The notes under the pieces were generated by a model that searched no databases, was not told the origin of the DNA, and worked only from the letters and a program-made list of their open reading frames with translations. The position numbers and the translations under genes were made by a program. From contig DXLX01000032.1 in assembly GCA_019414515.1 (NCBI GenBank), positions 22,379-86,378 of the forward strand: 64,000 nucleotides of DNA, given 5' to 3'. The stretch is from Collinsella sp. GTDB lineage: Bacteria; Actinomycetota; Coriobacteriia; Coriobacteriales; Coriobacteriaceae. Positions 47,210 to 55,983 of the stretch are shown here, piece by piece; positions within the stretch are counted from its first letter, which is position 1, and every line of letters begins with the position of its first letter.

Positions 47210-48223
47210 CTACGCCATCGGGATACGGTCGTGGTTGACTTGGCTGTAGAACAGGCGTTGAATCTCTGCCGCATCACGTGACTGGCCGAGTGCCCACATG
47301 GTTTTGGCCACGAGCGTCTCGGTTGTCATATCGTCGCCGCGTAGAATGCCCGGATGGTCGGCGTAGGCACGGCCGACCTCATAAACACCCAAATCGAGGC
47401 CCTCCTCGGGGACCTGTGTGGTCATAACGACGGTGCGACCCGAATTGACCCAGCGGAAAATTGCCTCTTGGAATGACTCGCCGGACTCGCCAAACTCGGG
47501 GATACCGCCAATGCCAAAGGTCTCCAGAATCACGGCGTCGTAGCTATCGGCAAGGGCGTCAAGGATACCCGGGTTTACGCCGGGCGTCAGCTTAAGGACA
47601 AACACGCGCGGGTCGATGCTGTCGTAGAAACGCACCGGGTTTTCGCCCTGATGCGTGCCGTGAAGCCCGTTGCGCACGATGCGGTCGTTGCGGATGTAGG
47701 CAATGGGCGGATAGTTGACGCTAATGAACGCGTTAAAGCTCATGGTGCGCTGCTTGCGGGCGCGAGTGCCGGCAATGGCGACACCGCCAAACACGATCGA
47801 GACGTCGTGCGAATGCTCGTCGAGCGCATAGAGCAGGCTCTGGTACAGATTGAGCTTGGCATCGGTAAAGGGGTTACCCATGGGCTTTTGCGAGCCGGTG
47901 AGTACGATGGGCTTGGGACTGTCCTGAATCAGATAGGAAAGCGCTGCCGCGGTGTAGCTCATGGTGTCGGTGCCGTGCAGGATCACAAAGCCGTCGTGAT
48001 CGGCATAGCCTTCGACGATGACATCGCGGATGCGCATCCAGTCACTGGGACGCATATTGGTGCTGTCGATGTTCATGGGCTGCACGACGTCGAGCTCGCA
48101 GAGGCTCGAGATCTCGGGTACGCTCTGGGCGAGTTCCTCACCGGTCAGGGCGGGGGAGAGGCCGTTGCCGTCCTCGGTCGATGCGATGGTGCCGCCCGTG
48201 GCGATGAGAAGGATGCGCTTCAT
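47210..48223 (-). CDS. ansA: L-asparaginase, cytoplasmic type
   Basis: 337 residues, no signal peptide. First nucleophile Thr in LIATGGTIAS (about 12-15), second Thr-Asp pair in HGTDTMSYTA (about 84-88), and the Lys of the second triad in KPIVLTGSQKPM. Hydrolyses asparagine to aspartate and ammonia. Gene stands alone; promoter region 48224-48491 is shared with guaA divergently and shows no riboswitch. Confidence 0.92.
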   Translation of the reverse strand: MKRILLIATGGTIASTEDGNGLSPALTGEELAQSVPEISSLCELDVVQPMNIDSTNMRPSDWMRIRDVIVEGYADHDGFVILHGTDTMSYTAAALSYLIQDSPKPIVLTGSQKPMGNPFTDAKLNLYQSLLYALDEHSHDVSIVFGGVAIAGTRARKQRTMSFNAFISVNYPPIAYIRNDRIVRNGLHGTHQGENPVRFYDSIDPRVFVLKLTPGVNPGILDALADSYDAVILETFGIGGIPEFGESGESFQEAIFRWVNSGRTVVMTTQVPEEGLDLGVYEVGRAYADHPGILRGDDMTTETLVAKTMWALGQSRDAAEIQRLFYSQVNHDRIPMA

Positions 48224-48491
48224 GCTGGTATTCCTATCGTATTTGCCGCCACAGAGGCGGAGTCGTTCGGCAGTATTGTGTCACAGGGCGTCCAATGTTC
48301 AAACGTATTACATCATCTGCAACGTTTGGTAACACTTCAATTGCCGTCTAATAGGGGCCCAGGTCGTGCGTTTGCCGTGCGCTGATGGCTGTGAGCGACG
48401 AGAAACCCCCATATAACGTGTACACTATGAAAGATATTTTCGTTCATTCACGCGGGTGGGCACCGGCTCCCCGCCAACAAGAGGGGGAACC

Positions 48492-50090
48492 ATGGATCAA
48501 AAGGCTTCCGCAAAGGTCCTCGTACTCGACTTTGGTGCGCAGTACGGTCAGCTCATTGCCCGTCGTGTCCGCGACCTCAACGTGTATTCCGAGATTGTCC
48601 CCTGCGACATCTCGGCCGACGAGATTCGCGAGATGAACGCCTCCGCGCTCATCCTTTCTGGCGGCCCGGCCTCCGTGTATGCCGAGGACGCTCCGTCTAT
48701 CGATCCCGCCATCTTTGACCTGGGCCTTCCCGTCCTGGGCTTTTGCTACGGCCATCAGATCACGGCCGTGACGCTCGGCGGCAAGGTCGGCCACTCCGAG
48801 GTAGGCGAGTACGGCCGCGCCACCATCACGCGTACGGCCGGCGCCAAACTCTTTAACTCCACGCCCATGGAGCAGACCGTGTGGATGAGCCACCGCGACG
48901 CCGTGTCCGAGGTGCCCGAGGGCTTTACCGTTACCGCCAGCACCGACGTATGCCCGGTTGCCGCCATGGAGTGCGTTGAGCGCAAGATTTTCACCACGCA
49001 GTTCCACCCCGAGGTCAAGCACTCCGAGTATGGCCAGCAGCTGCTGAGCAACTTCCTGTTTGAGATCTGCGGCCTGGAGCCCAACTGGAGCATGGACAAC
49101 CTGGTCGAGACCATGACGGCTGAGTTCCGCGAGAAGGTCGGCGACGACCGCGTGATTCTGGCCCTGTCCGGCGGCGTCGACTCCTCCGTCGTGGCTGCGC
49201 TGGGCGCCCGCGCCGTGGGCAAGCAGATGACCTGCGTGTTCATCAACCACGGCCTGCTGCGCAAGGGCGAGCCCGAGCAGGTGGAGGAGGTCTTCACCAA
49301 GCAATTTGACGTCGACTTTATCCACGTTCATGCCGAGGACCGCTACGCCGAGCTTCTGGCCGGCGTGACCGAGCCCGAGGAGAAGCGCCGTATCATCGGT
49401 ACGCAGTTCTGGAAAGAGTTCTTCGCCGTGGCGCAGCAGCTCGAGACCGACGGCAAGCCGGTCAAGTACCTGGCTCAGGGCACCATCTACCCCGACATCA
49501 TCGAGTCCGGCGCTCGCAAGACGGGCGGCAAGACGGCCACCATCAAGAGCCATCACAACCTGATCCCGTTCCCCGAGGGCGTGCACTTCGACCTCATTGA
49601 GCCGCTCGACCACTTCTTTAAGGACGAGGTCCGCGCGCTTGGTCTGGCGCTGGGCCTGCCGGGTCACATCGTGTTCCGTCAGCCCTTCCCGGGCCCGGGT
49701 CTTGCTATCCGTATCATCGGCGCGGTCGACAAGGAGAAGCTCGAGATCCTCAAGAACGCCGATGCCATCGTGCGCGAGGAGCTCGACGCCTACAACCAGC
49801 GTCTGTTTGAGCAGACCGGCGAGCGCAACTCCGAGCACAGCTGCTGGCAGTATTTCGCGGTCCTGCCTGACATCAAGTCCGTTGGCGTTATGGGCGACGA
49901 GCGCACCTACCAGCGCCCGATCATCTTGCGTGCCGTCGAGTCCAGCGATGCCATGACCGCCGACTGGGCCAAGCTGCCCTATGACGTGCTGGCCCGCATC
50001 TCTGGCCGCATCGTTGCCGAGGTTCCCGGCGCCAACCGCGTGTGCTACGACATCACGTCCAAGCCGCCCGCGACCATCGAGTGGGAATAG
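48492..50090 (+). CDS. guaA: GMP synthase
   Basis: 532 residues from ATG 48492 with GAGGGGGAAC. Amidotransferase nucleophile Cys in GFCYGHQ (about residue 85), His/Glu of the triad in TTQFHPEVKHS, and the ATP pyrophosphatase loop LSGGVDSS. The C-terminus is SKPPATIEWE. Its last codons (50079-50090) recur as direct repeats further on (52639-52650), the mark of integration at guaA. Confidence 0.96.
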   Translation: MDQKASAKVLVLDFGAQYGQLIARRVRDLNVYSEIVPCDISADEIREMNASALILSGGPASVYAEDAPSIDPAIFDLGLPVLGFCYGHQITAVTLGGKVGHSEVGEYGRATITRTAGAKLFNSTPMEQTVWMSHRDAVSEVPEGFTVTASTDVCPVAAMECVERKIFTTQFHPEVKHSEYGQQLLSNFLFEICGLEPNWSMDNLVETMTAEFREKVGDDRVILALSGGVDSSVVAALGARAVGKQMTCVFINHGLLRKGEPEQVEEVFTKQFDVDFIHVHAEDRYAELLAGVTEPEEKRRIIGTQFWKEFFAVAQQLETDGKPVKYLAQGTIYPDIIESGARKTGGKTATIKSHHNLIPFPEGVHFDLIEPLDHFFKDEVRALGLALGLPGHIVFRQPFPGPGLAIRIIGAVDKEKLEILKNADAIVREELDAYNQRLFEQTGERNSEHSCWQYFAVLPDIKSVGVMGDERTYQRPIILRAVESSDAMTADWAKLPYDVLARISGRIVAEVPGANRVCYDITSKPPATIEWE

Positions 50091-50092
50091 AA
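50075..50092 (+). repeat. guaA 3'-end attachment-site repeat, left
   Basis: CATCGAGTGGGAATAGAA, guaA codons plus two bases. It repeats at 52635-52652 with one change; guaA ends are known integrase targets. Confidence 0.7.
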
Positions 50093-50124
50093 CAGATGTT
50101 CGATAAAATAATATAGTATTAGAT

Positions 50125-50158
50125 AGCGGGCACGGTTTCAATCGAATTCGTGTCCGCT
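50125..50158 (+). repeat. 10-bp hairpin after guaA, no T-tract
   Basis: AGCGGGCACG / CGTGTCCGCT, one G-T pair. A weak candidate terminator; the true guaA terminator may have been moved by insertion (see 55996). Confidence 0.5.
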
Positions 50159-50244
50159 GCTGTATGTGTGTCCTTGCACGCCCAATATGTGCCGTAAAAG
50201 CCGTCTTCTTCAACGTCAAAGTGAATGGGCTTCATTTTTGCCTT

Positions 50245-51075
50245 TTAAAATCTAATTTTCACGATTTGCATTTTCATCCCGTTGTCACCGACCCTTGCGA
50301 GAAACCGGAAAAAGCCGCTGACAGAAGGGTCTCTCAAATCGTTGTAACCCAGCATATAGCCGCGACTTGTGACCTGCAGACGGCTGTTCCACGTGCCGAT
50401 TTCCTTGGCGGCATCCGAAACCGCAAAATATGCCCCCCCATCCTTGATTTTTGCAGTCTTAAGCCATGTTTTTGCGATCATCTTTACTGCCGTCCGATTG
50501 GCAGCATCAAAGACCAGCACACCGCCGGGGAAAGCGTCCGCCATCCCCCGCACCAGTTCCCGGACCTGCTGGGTCAGAAAGTAATAGAACACTCCGGAGG
50601 CAAAGAACACCGCCCCGCCGGAGACATCGATTTTGCCAAACCATGCGGTGTCTTTCAGGTCGCAGGGGATATTTTGTTCTCGATCCCCGGCGGGCAGCAG
50701 CTGCTGCCGCAAGGCAATCACATCCGGGAAGTCCAGATTGTAGATCTTGCATCTACCGTTGTCGCAGGTTCTGCCGGTGTTGTCCAGCCCGCAGCCCAGA
50801 TTGACCACCGCCGCATTGGGGTGGTCTTTCAGGTAATCCCGCACCTCGAAAGCAAGATCACCCTGCCGCATGGCCACCTCCAGCGCACCAAAGCGCTGCA
50901 TCAGGCTGCGGGAGTTTTTCTCTGCCTCTGAAAAGTCGTAGTCGATCTGGCCGAGCAGACGAACCGCTGTTTCATCCTTGTAAAGGTTCGGGTACAACTC
51001 CGTACACAGCTTCCGGGAATACAGCGGGAGGATCAGCGTCTCCTGCACGGTGTTTTTCTCAATTTTACATTTCAT
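50245..51075 (-). CDS. Leucine-carboxyl-methyltransferase-like SAM methyltransferase
   Basis: 276 residues. SAM motif I is VVNLGCGLDNTGR (about 90-102), with the acidic IYNLDFPDVI following, the pattern of the LCMT/PPM1-type O-methyltransferases of bacteria. AT-richer codon use than guaA and Firmicutes-like sequence suggest import. It is the last of three methyltransferase genes on this strand; the gap to the next (51076-51189) holds no gene. Its acceptor is unknown. Confidence 0.75.
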   Translation of the reverse strand: MKCKIEKNTVQETLILPLYSRKLCTELYPNLYKDETAVRLLGQIDYDFSEAEKNSRSLMQRFGALEVAMRQGDLAFEVRDYLKDHPNAAVVNLGCGLDNTGRTCDNGRCKIYNLDFPDVIALRQQLLPAGDREQNIPCDLKDTAWFGKIDVSGGAVFFASGVFYYFLTQQVRELVRGMADAFPGGVLVFDAANRTAVKMIAKTWLKTAKIKDGGAYFAVSDAAKEIGTWNSRLQVTSRGYMLGYNDLRDPSVSGFFRFLARVGDNGMKMQIVKIRF

Positions 51076-51189
51076 AGGTTTCTTCCTCAGTGAATAAAAA
51101 CTGTCATAATTGCCGCCAGCACAGCCGCTATGACCGGCATGCCTAACTCATGTGCAGGATGGATGCAAAAATGCCCGTGCTTGATGCCC

Positions 51190-51795
51190 TTACTTCCGCG
51201 CCGTGATGCAGAGCCACTTTTTCTTTTTGCGTATCTGCACCTCGTGAAAACCCGCCTGCTCCAGATACGCCTTTAATTCAATGTCCTTGTAGATGGTCAT
51301 GCCGCCGATGATCTGCGTCCACCTCTCGTCCTTGTCCGTATCGCCATTGCTCTCGTTGCAGATGAGAATTGTCCCGCCTGGCTTCAGCGTCCGCCAGACC
51401 TCACGGAGGCATCGGGGCAAATCAGGCCAAAAATAGACGGTCTCAAAGGCCGTGGCGGCATCGAAGTAGCTATCCTCAAACACCATATCCGCCACACTGC
51501 CTTGCAGAACGGCGCAACGCCCCTCCTGAATTGCAATTCGGTTGAGCTTTCTAGTCTTCTCCACGCTGACGGGCGAATAGTCGATGCCCTTGACGACGCC
51601 ATGCGGGCATTTTTCCAGCAGCCGTTTTATGTTCGCCCCGCCGCCGCAGCCGCAATCCAGCACCTTGGCGTTTGGCGCAAGTCGTAGAAAACGAAGTCCC
51701 CATCGCGCCACAGGGCCGTGGCCCAGATTCATCATTGCAACCATAAGTTTTCCGCCGAGGCCCACGGGCTTGCGGGTGTTTTCAAAGAACGACAT
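51190..51795 (-). CDS. Class I SAM-dependent methyltransferase
   Basis: 201 residues from ATG 51795 (GGAGGGGACAG before it). SAM motif I KVLDCGCGGGANIKRLL and a GIDYSPVSVEKTR motif are clear; the C-terminal part with ELKAYLEQAGFHEVQIRKKKKW is typical of UbiE/BioC-like enzymes. Its start lies within the end of the next gene upstream (51782), so the two are translationally coupled. Firmicutes-like codon use. Confidence 0.78.
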   Translation of the reverse strand: MSFFENTRKPVGLGGKLMVAMMNLGHGPVARWGLRFLRLAPNAKVLDCGCGGGANIKRLLEKCPHGVVKGIDYSPVSVEKTRKLNRIAIQEGRCAVLQGSVADMVFEDSYFDAATAFETVYFWPDLPRCLREVWRTLKPGGTILICNESNGDTDKDERWTQIIGGMTIYKDIELKAYLEQAGFHEVQIRKKKKWLCITARK

Positions 51796-52411
51796 CTGTC
51801 CCCTCCGATTTCGTGCATTCCGCATAGGTCAACGGGAACGAGGCCTTCAGCACCGCGCTTTTCTGCACCGACCAGCCGTTTTGACGCAGGAAACACAGGT
51901 ATTCCTCGCTTGTCCACCTGCTATGGAGGGGGAATCCCGCCATACTCATGAAAAAGGCTTTTGCCTTGCCGGGAACCGAGTTCCCCGCGTGGGTGAAGGT
52001 TGGCGCGATGAGCACGCCGTTGTCCTTCAGCACCCGCCTGATTTCTTGTAGGGCCTTTTCCGGATGCGGCACTATGTGAAGCGCGTTGGACGCGATCACC
52101 ACTTCGAAGGACTTCTGTGCATAGGGCAGGCGGAACATATCTTGTACGGAAAAGTGCAGCTTTGCGGATTGATTGTCCCGCTTTGCTTCAAGGATCATCT
52201 TTGCAGAGGCGTCCGTAGCCTCGATGCGCGCCGCCGCATCCACGACGCTCTTTGCGATAAGCCCCGTGCCGGTGGCAACCTCCAGCACGGTCTTTGCTTT
52301 CACCACCGGCCGGATCAGCCCATACATCTTCTCATACGCCGCCCGGTCGTTTCGCATGAAACGGTCATACCGACCGGCGTTCTTGTCCCAGAAACCCTCG
52401 CGTTCGTGCAT
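51782..52411 (-). CDS. Class I SAM-dependent methyltransferase, UbiE-like
   Basis: 209 residues from ATG 52411 (MHEREGFWDKNAGRYDRFM), with GGGGGC just upstream. Motif I VLEVATGTGLIAKSV, then IEATDASAKMI and the SNALHIVPHPEKAL. First gene of the methyltransferase set. The set lies between the guaA repeats. No substrate can be named. Confidence 0.8.
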   Translation of the reverse strand: MHEREGFWDKNAGRYDRFMRNDRAAYEKMYGLIRPVVKAKTVLEVATGTGLIAKSVVDAAARIEATDASAKMILEAKRDNQSAKLHFSVQDMFRLPYAQKSFEVVIASNALHIVPHPEKALQEIRRVLKDNGVLIAPTFTHAGNSVPGKAKAFFMSMAGFPLHSRWTSEEYLCFLRQNGWSVQKSAVLKASFPLTYAECTKSEGTDVVL

Positions 52412-52634
52412 GGCTGTCGCCCCCAAACAGTTAGAGCCATCTAACTATAACACACGAATCATGCAGTAAGATGAGGCTAACCTTCTTTTCTTGGCTAAGA
52501 CGCATCTCTTCGGTTTTCGCTTATAACGGCGCGAATCAGATACTAGGCTGGAGCTGAAGAAGGAGCTCGGCGGACAGATAGGTCGATACCGGTTCCCGGA
52601 ACGGTGATCCAGCCAATTACACCAGGGCCCTAGT

Positions 52635-52652
52635 CATTGAGTGGGAATAGAA
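52635..52652 (+). repeat. guaA 3'-end attachment-site repeat, right
   Basis: CATTGAGTGGGAATAGAA, 17 of 18 identical to 50075-50092. The 2.5 kb between is the first inserted block; no integrase is encoded inside it. Confidence 0.7.
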
Positions 52653-52660
52653 AATTCCTT

Positions 52661-52709
52661 AGTTATGGGGGTATAAATTTGATTTCCTTTAGGATACACC
52701 CCCATAACT
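52661..52709. repeat. Inverted repeat at the start of the second inserted block
   Basis: AGTTATGGGGGTAT (52661-52674) and ATACACCCCCATAACT (52694-52709), stem about 14 bp with one bulge, loop AT-rich. It lies just inside the repeat at 52652; a terminator or an end of the element. Confidence 0.55.
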
Positions 52710-52881
52710 ATATGAATTGACCTGCTGACTCCAATGAAGATTGGAGGGTAACGGCCAGGGGTGACGGCCCAGCGAGTGTTATTTTGCGAGCTATGCGCGT
52801 TGAAAGCGACCTTTCGTGGTATAAACTACTCGCCGGAAGCCGCGGCTTTCAGAGTACGGCTTACGTGTACGTTTAACCTCC

Positions 52882-52952
52882 GTGGGCGACGGGGTGCCGC
52901 AAGGCGTAGAATATCGCCCACCTGTAGGGGCCTGCAGCGATGCGGGCCCCGC
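52882..52952 (+). ncRNA. Structured leader before the ToxN-like gene (antitoxin RNA candidate)
   Basis: GTGGGCGA (52882-52889) pairs with TCGCCCAC (52914-52921) around an inner GGTGCC / GGCG hairpin; a second strong hairpin AGGGGCCTGCA / TGCGGGCCCC (52926-52952) follows, just before the toxin RBS. In type III systems a structured RNA and an attenuating terminator precede the toxin. I do not see clean tandem repeats, so this is a proposal. Confidence 0.4.
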
Positions 52953-52974
52953 TTCGTATGAGGGGGCGCAACCG

Positions 52975-53424
52975 ATGAAGATCGTATCCATCTCCCAGGA
53001 CTTCTTTGACCTCGTCGAGGGCGACCGCGAGCTCATGCTTAAGCACAATCTCCCCTGCATCGTGGTGGTGAGGCTGCGTTTCCGCGGGAAGCGCAGGGAC
53101 TTCGCCGTGCCGCTGCATTCCAACATCGCCCCCAACGTGCCCAAAGACCAGTACTTTGCGTTGCCACCCCGCCCCACGACGCGCCCCGGCTGTCGCCACG
53201 GCATCCACTACATCAAGATGTTCCCCATAACCAAGTCCTACCAGCGCCGCTTCAGGACCGAGGGCTCGGCCTACTACGAGACGCTCCAGCGCATCATCGA
53301 CGGCAACACCAAGCGCATTGTCTCCGAGTGCCAGGCGTACCTCGACCGCTACGAGCGCGAGGGAAGGCCCCGCTTCGCCGTCGACATCGACCGTATCGTG
53401 GGGCTGCTGGAGGGCGAGAAGTAG
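52975..53424 (+). CDS. ToxN/AbiQ-like type III toxin (endoribonuclease) candidate
   Basis: 149 residues from ATG 52975 with GAGGGGGC. Segment order resembles ToxN/CptN toxins: MKIVSISQDFFDLVEG at the start, LPCIVVVRLRFRGKRRDFAVPL, a GIHYIKMFPITKSYQRRF segment, and a C-terminal helix YYETLQRIIDGNTKRIVSECQAYLDRY. ToxN cleaves RNA and is silenced by an RNA antitoxin encoded upstream; a structured leader lies at 52882-52952. No protein antitoxin lies next to it. The frame is open upstream to 52882 but that overlaps the hairpins. Confidence 0.55.
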   Translation: MKIVSISQDFFDLVEGDRELMLKHNLPCIVVVRLRFRGKRRDFAVPLHSNIAPNVPKDQYFALPPRPTTRPGCRHGIHYIKMFPITKSYQRRFRTEGSAYYETLQRIIDGNTKRIVSECQAYLDRYEREGRPRFAVDIDRIVGLLEGEK

Positions 53425-53631
53425 GGCGCCTCGGCTCAACCCCGAGCATGCGGAACCGCTTCACATTTTTGAACGCCGCGTGTGCGTCCCAAATACTTGA
53501 GAAACAAGCTGTGAAGTGCAGTGGTGCGCCCGTGCCCGTGCATAGCCGTCACCATCAGCGTCTACGCGGCGTCGGCTTCAAGTGGAACTGGCGCCGCTGC
53601 TGTATATGGTTTGCCTTGCTGCAAATGGCGA

Positions 53632-54051
53632 TCAATGCCCACGATGCTTCTGCTTGCGCTTCAACTTCCGCTGCTCGAAGCGCGCCTCCGCCTCATCCGC
53701 GCGACGCTGACTTCTTGCTTGAGCCGGCTCCCGCTTCATCGCTTCCCGCTGTGCCGCGAGCGCCTGTTGTGCCTTGGTGCCCATCGCCGGCTGCTTAAGG
53801 GCCTTCGACGCCTCGCGGGCGCGGCGCTTGGGGTTCCTCGCGGGCTTGCTCGCCTCGGCGGGATCGTCACCGAAGAACGCGAGCTCCGCCCATTTGCTTG
53901 TAACGAATCGCAGGATTTCCTCATCGGACGGTTCCGCGCCGAAGACGATGCGGGCGGCGCCGTATCTGCCGTCCTCGACATGCTCCGCCAGCCCGACCCA
54001 GAATTGGCCGTCGTGATATACGGTCAGGGTGGATGACACGCTGATCTGCAT
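53632..54051 (-). CDS. yjdF: YjdF-family protein (DUF2992)
   Basis: 139 residues from ATG 54051 with AAAGGAGGAACC. It opens with LTVYHDGQFWVGLAE, has ARIVFGAEPSDEEIL, KAQQALAAQREAMK, and ends KRKQKHRGH, all diagnostic of YjdF. Its cellular role is unclear; the family follows the yjdF riboswitch, which senses azaaromatic compounds and is thought to act on their toxicity. The minus-strand leader matches that riboswitch. The C-terminal third is extremely basic. Confidence 0.85.
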   Translation of the reverse strand: MQISVSSTLTVYHDGQFWVGLAEHVEDGRYGAARIVFGAEPSDEEILRFVTSKWAELAFFGDDPAEASKPARNPKRRAREASKALKQPAMGTKAQQALAAQREAMKREPAQARSQRRADEAEARFEQRKLKRKQKHRGH

Positions 54052-54084
54052 GGTTGGTTCCTCCTTTATGTAGATGACCATGCA

Positions 54085-54180
54085 GAGAAGGGACAACCAA
54101 GGAGGCAGGTTACTGATGCGGACTCCCGCACGCCCACGACTACCCGACGGGGACTGTGTTTTCATCTCTGGTGCCCGCAT
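54085..54180 (-). promoter_or_regulatory. yjdF riboswitch (azaaromatic-sensing)
   Basis: On the minus strand: GATGAAAACACAGTCCCCGT, then GGGTAGTCGTGGGCGTG, GTAACCTGCCTCC and a downstream GGTTGTCCC arm, in the order I recall from yjdF RNAs, and it ends 33 nt before the gene's start. The leader has start-open frame but no gene function. Confidence 0.7.
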
Positions 54181-54358
54181 TGTAGCACGCGCGGATTTAC
54201 GATGTTGATCGCCGGCGCCTAGGCGGAGATGAAGGCGGTTCGATCTAGGTCAAGCCGGTCGCTCGTTCATGAAGCGGCCGATTCCCTGAAAATAAAAGGC
54301 GCCCAGGAGGACACCTACAGGCTATCTTCGAAATACTTGGTTTGGGGCAGACGGAGGA

Positions 54359-54413
54359 AAAAATAGGGCAGAATCGCTCTCACGATCCCGCCCCGCAAAC
54401 CCGAGGGTTTCTA
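54359..54413 (-). ncRNA. Abi-linked structured RNA repeat, copy A
   Basis: Minus-strand reading: TAGAAACCCTCGGGTTTGCG, GGGGCGG, a CGTGAGAGCG hairpin, CTGCCCTATTTTT. It is the second copy past the Abi stop, about 131 bp from copy B. Confidence 0.65.
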
Positions 54414-54489
54414 ACTGGCTCCATTATTCCGGGCTTCTCAGTTCTGTCATTGACCCAGGTATCACCCGTCTCCTATAGCGAGTGAATAT

Positions 54490-54547
54490 AAAAATAGGGC
54501 AGAGTCGCTTGCGCAAGTCCGCCCCTAAAACCGTGAAGGTTTTGCTA
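54490..54547 (-). ncRNA. Abi-linked structured RNA repeat, copy B
   Basis: Minus strand: TAGCAAAACCTTCACGGTTT, AGGGGCGG, CTTGCGCAAG, CTGCCCTATTTTT. The parts are AAAACC/GGTTTT hairpin, GGGC...GCCC stem enclosing a CTTGCGCAAG hairpin and a T-run. It begins 9 bp past the Abi stop. Confidence 0.65.
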
Positions 54548-54555
54548 TCTGCAGG

Positions 54556-55518
54556 CTATTCTACCAACCCGAGCGATTCTGTCAACCTGCGAAGGAACTC
54601 GAGCGCGGAGCGAGCTGCGGCGTCGGGCCCCTTGTCGGGCAGCGCCTCGGTTTCTCCGTCGGCCCTGGCGAACATCTCGGCGAGCTCGGATGCGGCGCGC
54701 GAGCGCGAGGAGCCCTCGGGTACCAAGCCGGAGTGCGCCACGAGCACGGTCGCGACCTCCTGCATGGCCGTATTCCCCATCCACTTCCTCCTGGTCGCCT
54801 TGGGGATTCCCACGGCGGCGACCCTTCGGGAGACGCCACTGGACGCCGAGCCCCGGGCGGCGCCCCTCTCGGCGAAGCAGTTGATCAGGCACGAGCCGTG
54901 CGCGGCGCAGTTGCGGACGGACTTCACGCGCTTGAGGTCGTAGTGGGAGGCCTCGAAGCGCCTGTCGCCCCATCGCCTGGCGCAGAAGCGCACGAAGTCG
55001 ATGAGGGTGCCGAACGAGGTGAGCTCAAGGAAGGCCCAGGCAGGCATGTCGCCGGAGTACTTCGCGTAGAGGCTCGAGCTGTAGGGGCTGCGGCCGCTCA
55101 TCTTGAGCTCGCGCAGGCGGTACTCCCTGTTTGCAGTGGTAAGCGATGCCATGTAGTCGGCCACGATGGCGTAGCCATCCTCTCCACGGTCCTCCATCTC
55201 GCGAAGCAGTGTCACCTTCTGGAAGTGCTCGATGTCGAGCGTCATGCCGAGCAGGGCGTGGCGTAGCTCCTGGTCGAGCGCCGCGAGCAGGCGTAGCTGG
55301 CCGAAGTCGAGGTCTACGTAGCGGCCGTCGCGCGGGCCTCCCTCGTATTTCGAGAAGAGTTTGCGATAGGATGCGAGCTTGAAGAAGTTGCACTTGTCGC
55401 GCAGGTAGTCCTCGGCCTCTTCCTCGGAACACAGCTCGAAGGCTACGCCCTTCTGCTTGAGGTGCTCTATCTGCTGCTCGATCGTGAGGATCGGCTTCCT
55501 ATCGTGGGGTTCGGCCAT
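54556..55518 (-). CDS. Abi-family HEPN protein (AbiD/AbiF-like)
   Basis: 320 residues; AGGAGAACG precedes ATG 55518. Abi_2-like start (LTIEQQIEHLKQKGVAFEL, then DYLRDKCNFFKLASYRKLF). The HEPN ribonuclease motif R-x4-H is VRNCAAHG with Arg202 and His207. Abortive-infection HEPN proteins of this type are often accompanied by a structured noncoding RNA that restrains them. Two RNA-like repeats lie right after the stop. No protein antitoxin is visible. C-terminal third is Arg/Ser rich and ends at GLVE. Confidence 0.7.
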   Translation of the reverse strand: MAEPHDRKPILTIEQQIEHLKQKGVAFELCSEEEAEDYLRDKCNFFKLASYRKLFSKYEGGPRDGRYVDLDFGQLRLLAALDQELRHALLGMTLDIEHFQKVTLLREMEDRGEDGYAIVADYMASLTTANREYRLRELKMSGRSPYSSSLYAKYSGDMPAWAFLELTSFGTLIDFVRFCARRWGDRRFEASHYDLKRVKSVRNCAAHGSCLINCFAERGAARGSASSGVSRRVAAVGIPKATRRKWMGNTAMQEVATVLVAHSGLVPEGSSRSRAASELAEMFARADGETEALPDKGPDAAARSALEFLRRLTESLGLVE

Positions 55519-55983
55519 GCTCGTTCTCCTGTCATAAAAAGTATTGCCTATTTTACCAGCATGTTCTCGACATTCGGTGAAGGCCTCATCGTCGACTCAT
55601 GGGCAAGCCGCCTGATACGACTCCCTTTCCCTGCCAGCAGCGCAGTCGCCTGACCTGCGGCTTTGGAATCGCGTTGGAAGCCGCCCTCGATCAATCATTT
55701 GCAGTTGTTGCGAGTGGCTTGTGCGTGATGCTGCGGTTGAGTTCCAGAAACGGGCGATTCCGCCCAATCGGGCATCCGAATCACGGCCGGAAGCTCCTTT
55801 GGGACAAAAACAAAAACTCAAAGCCCTGAGTTTGAAAAAAGTTTTTGAAGTTGTCCCAGCTTTTGTCCCCGAAGCCGACGAGACGCGACATCGCGTCATT
55901 CGGCGGCACGCGTTCCGTGTCGATGCCGAAAACTGGGTGCAACTGGAATGACGGGACGACAGAACCAAAGCCACCAGCGAAAT
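55519..55983. other. Junction region with no supported gene
   Basis: Fragment of unclear origin: TCATGGGCAAGCC (55596-55608) recurs near 63720. AT- and GC-mixed sequence. It ends at a guaA-like site AGTGGGAATAACAG (55984 onward). Confidence 0.4.
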
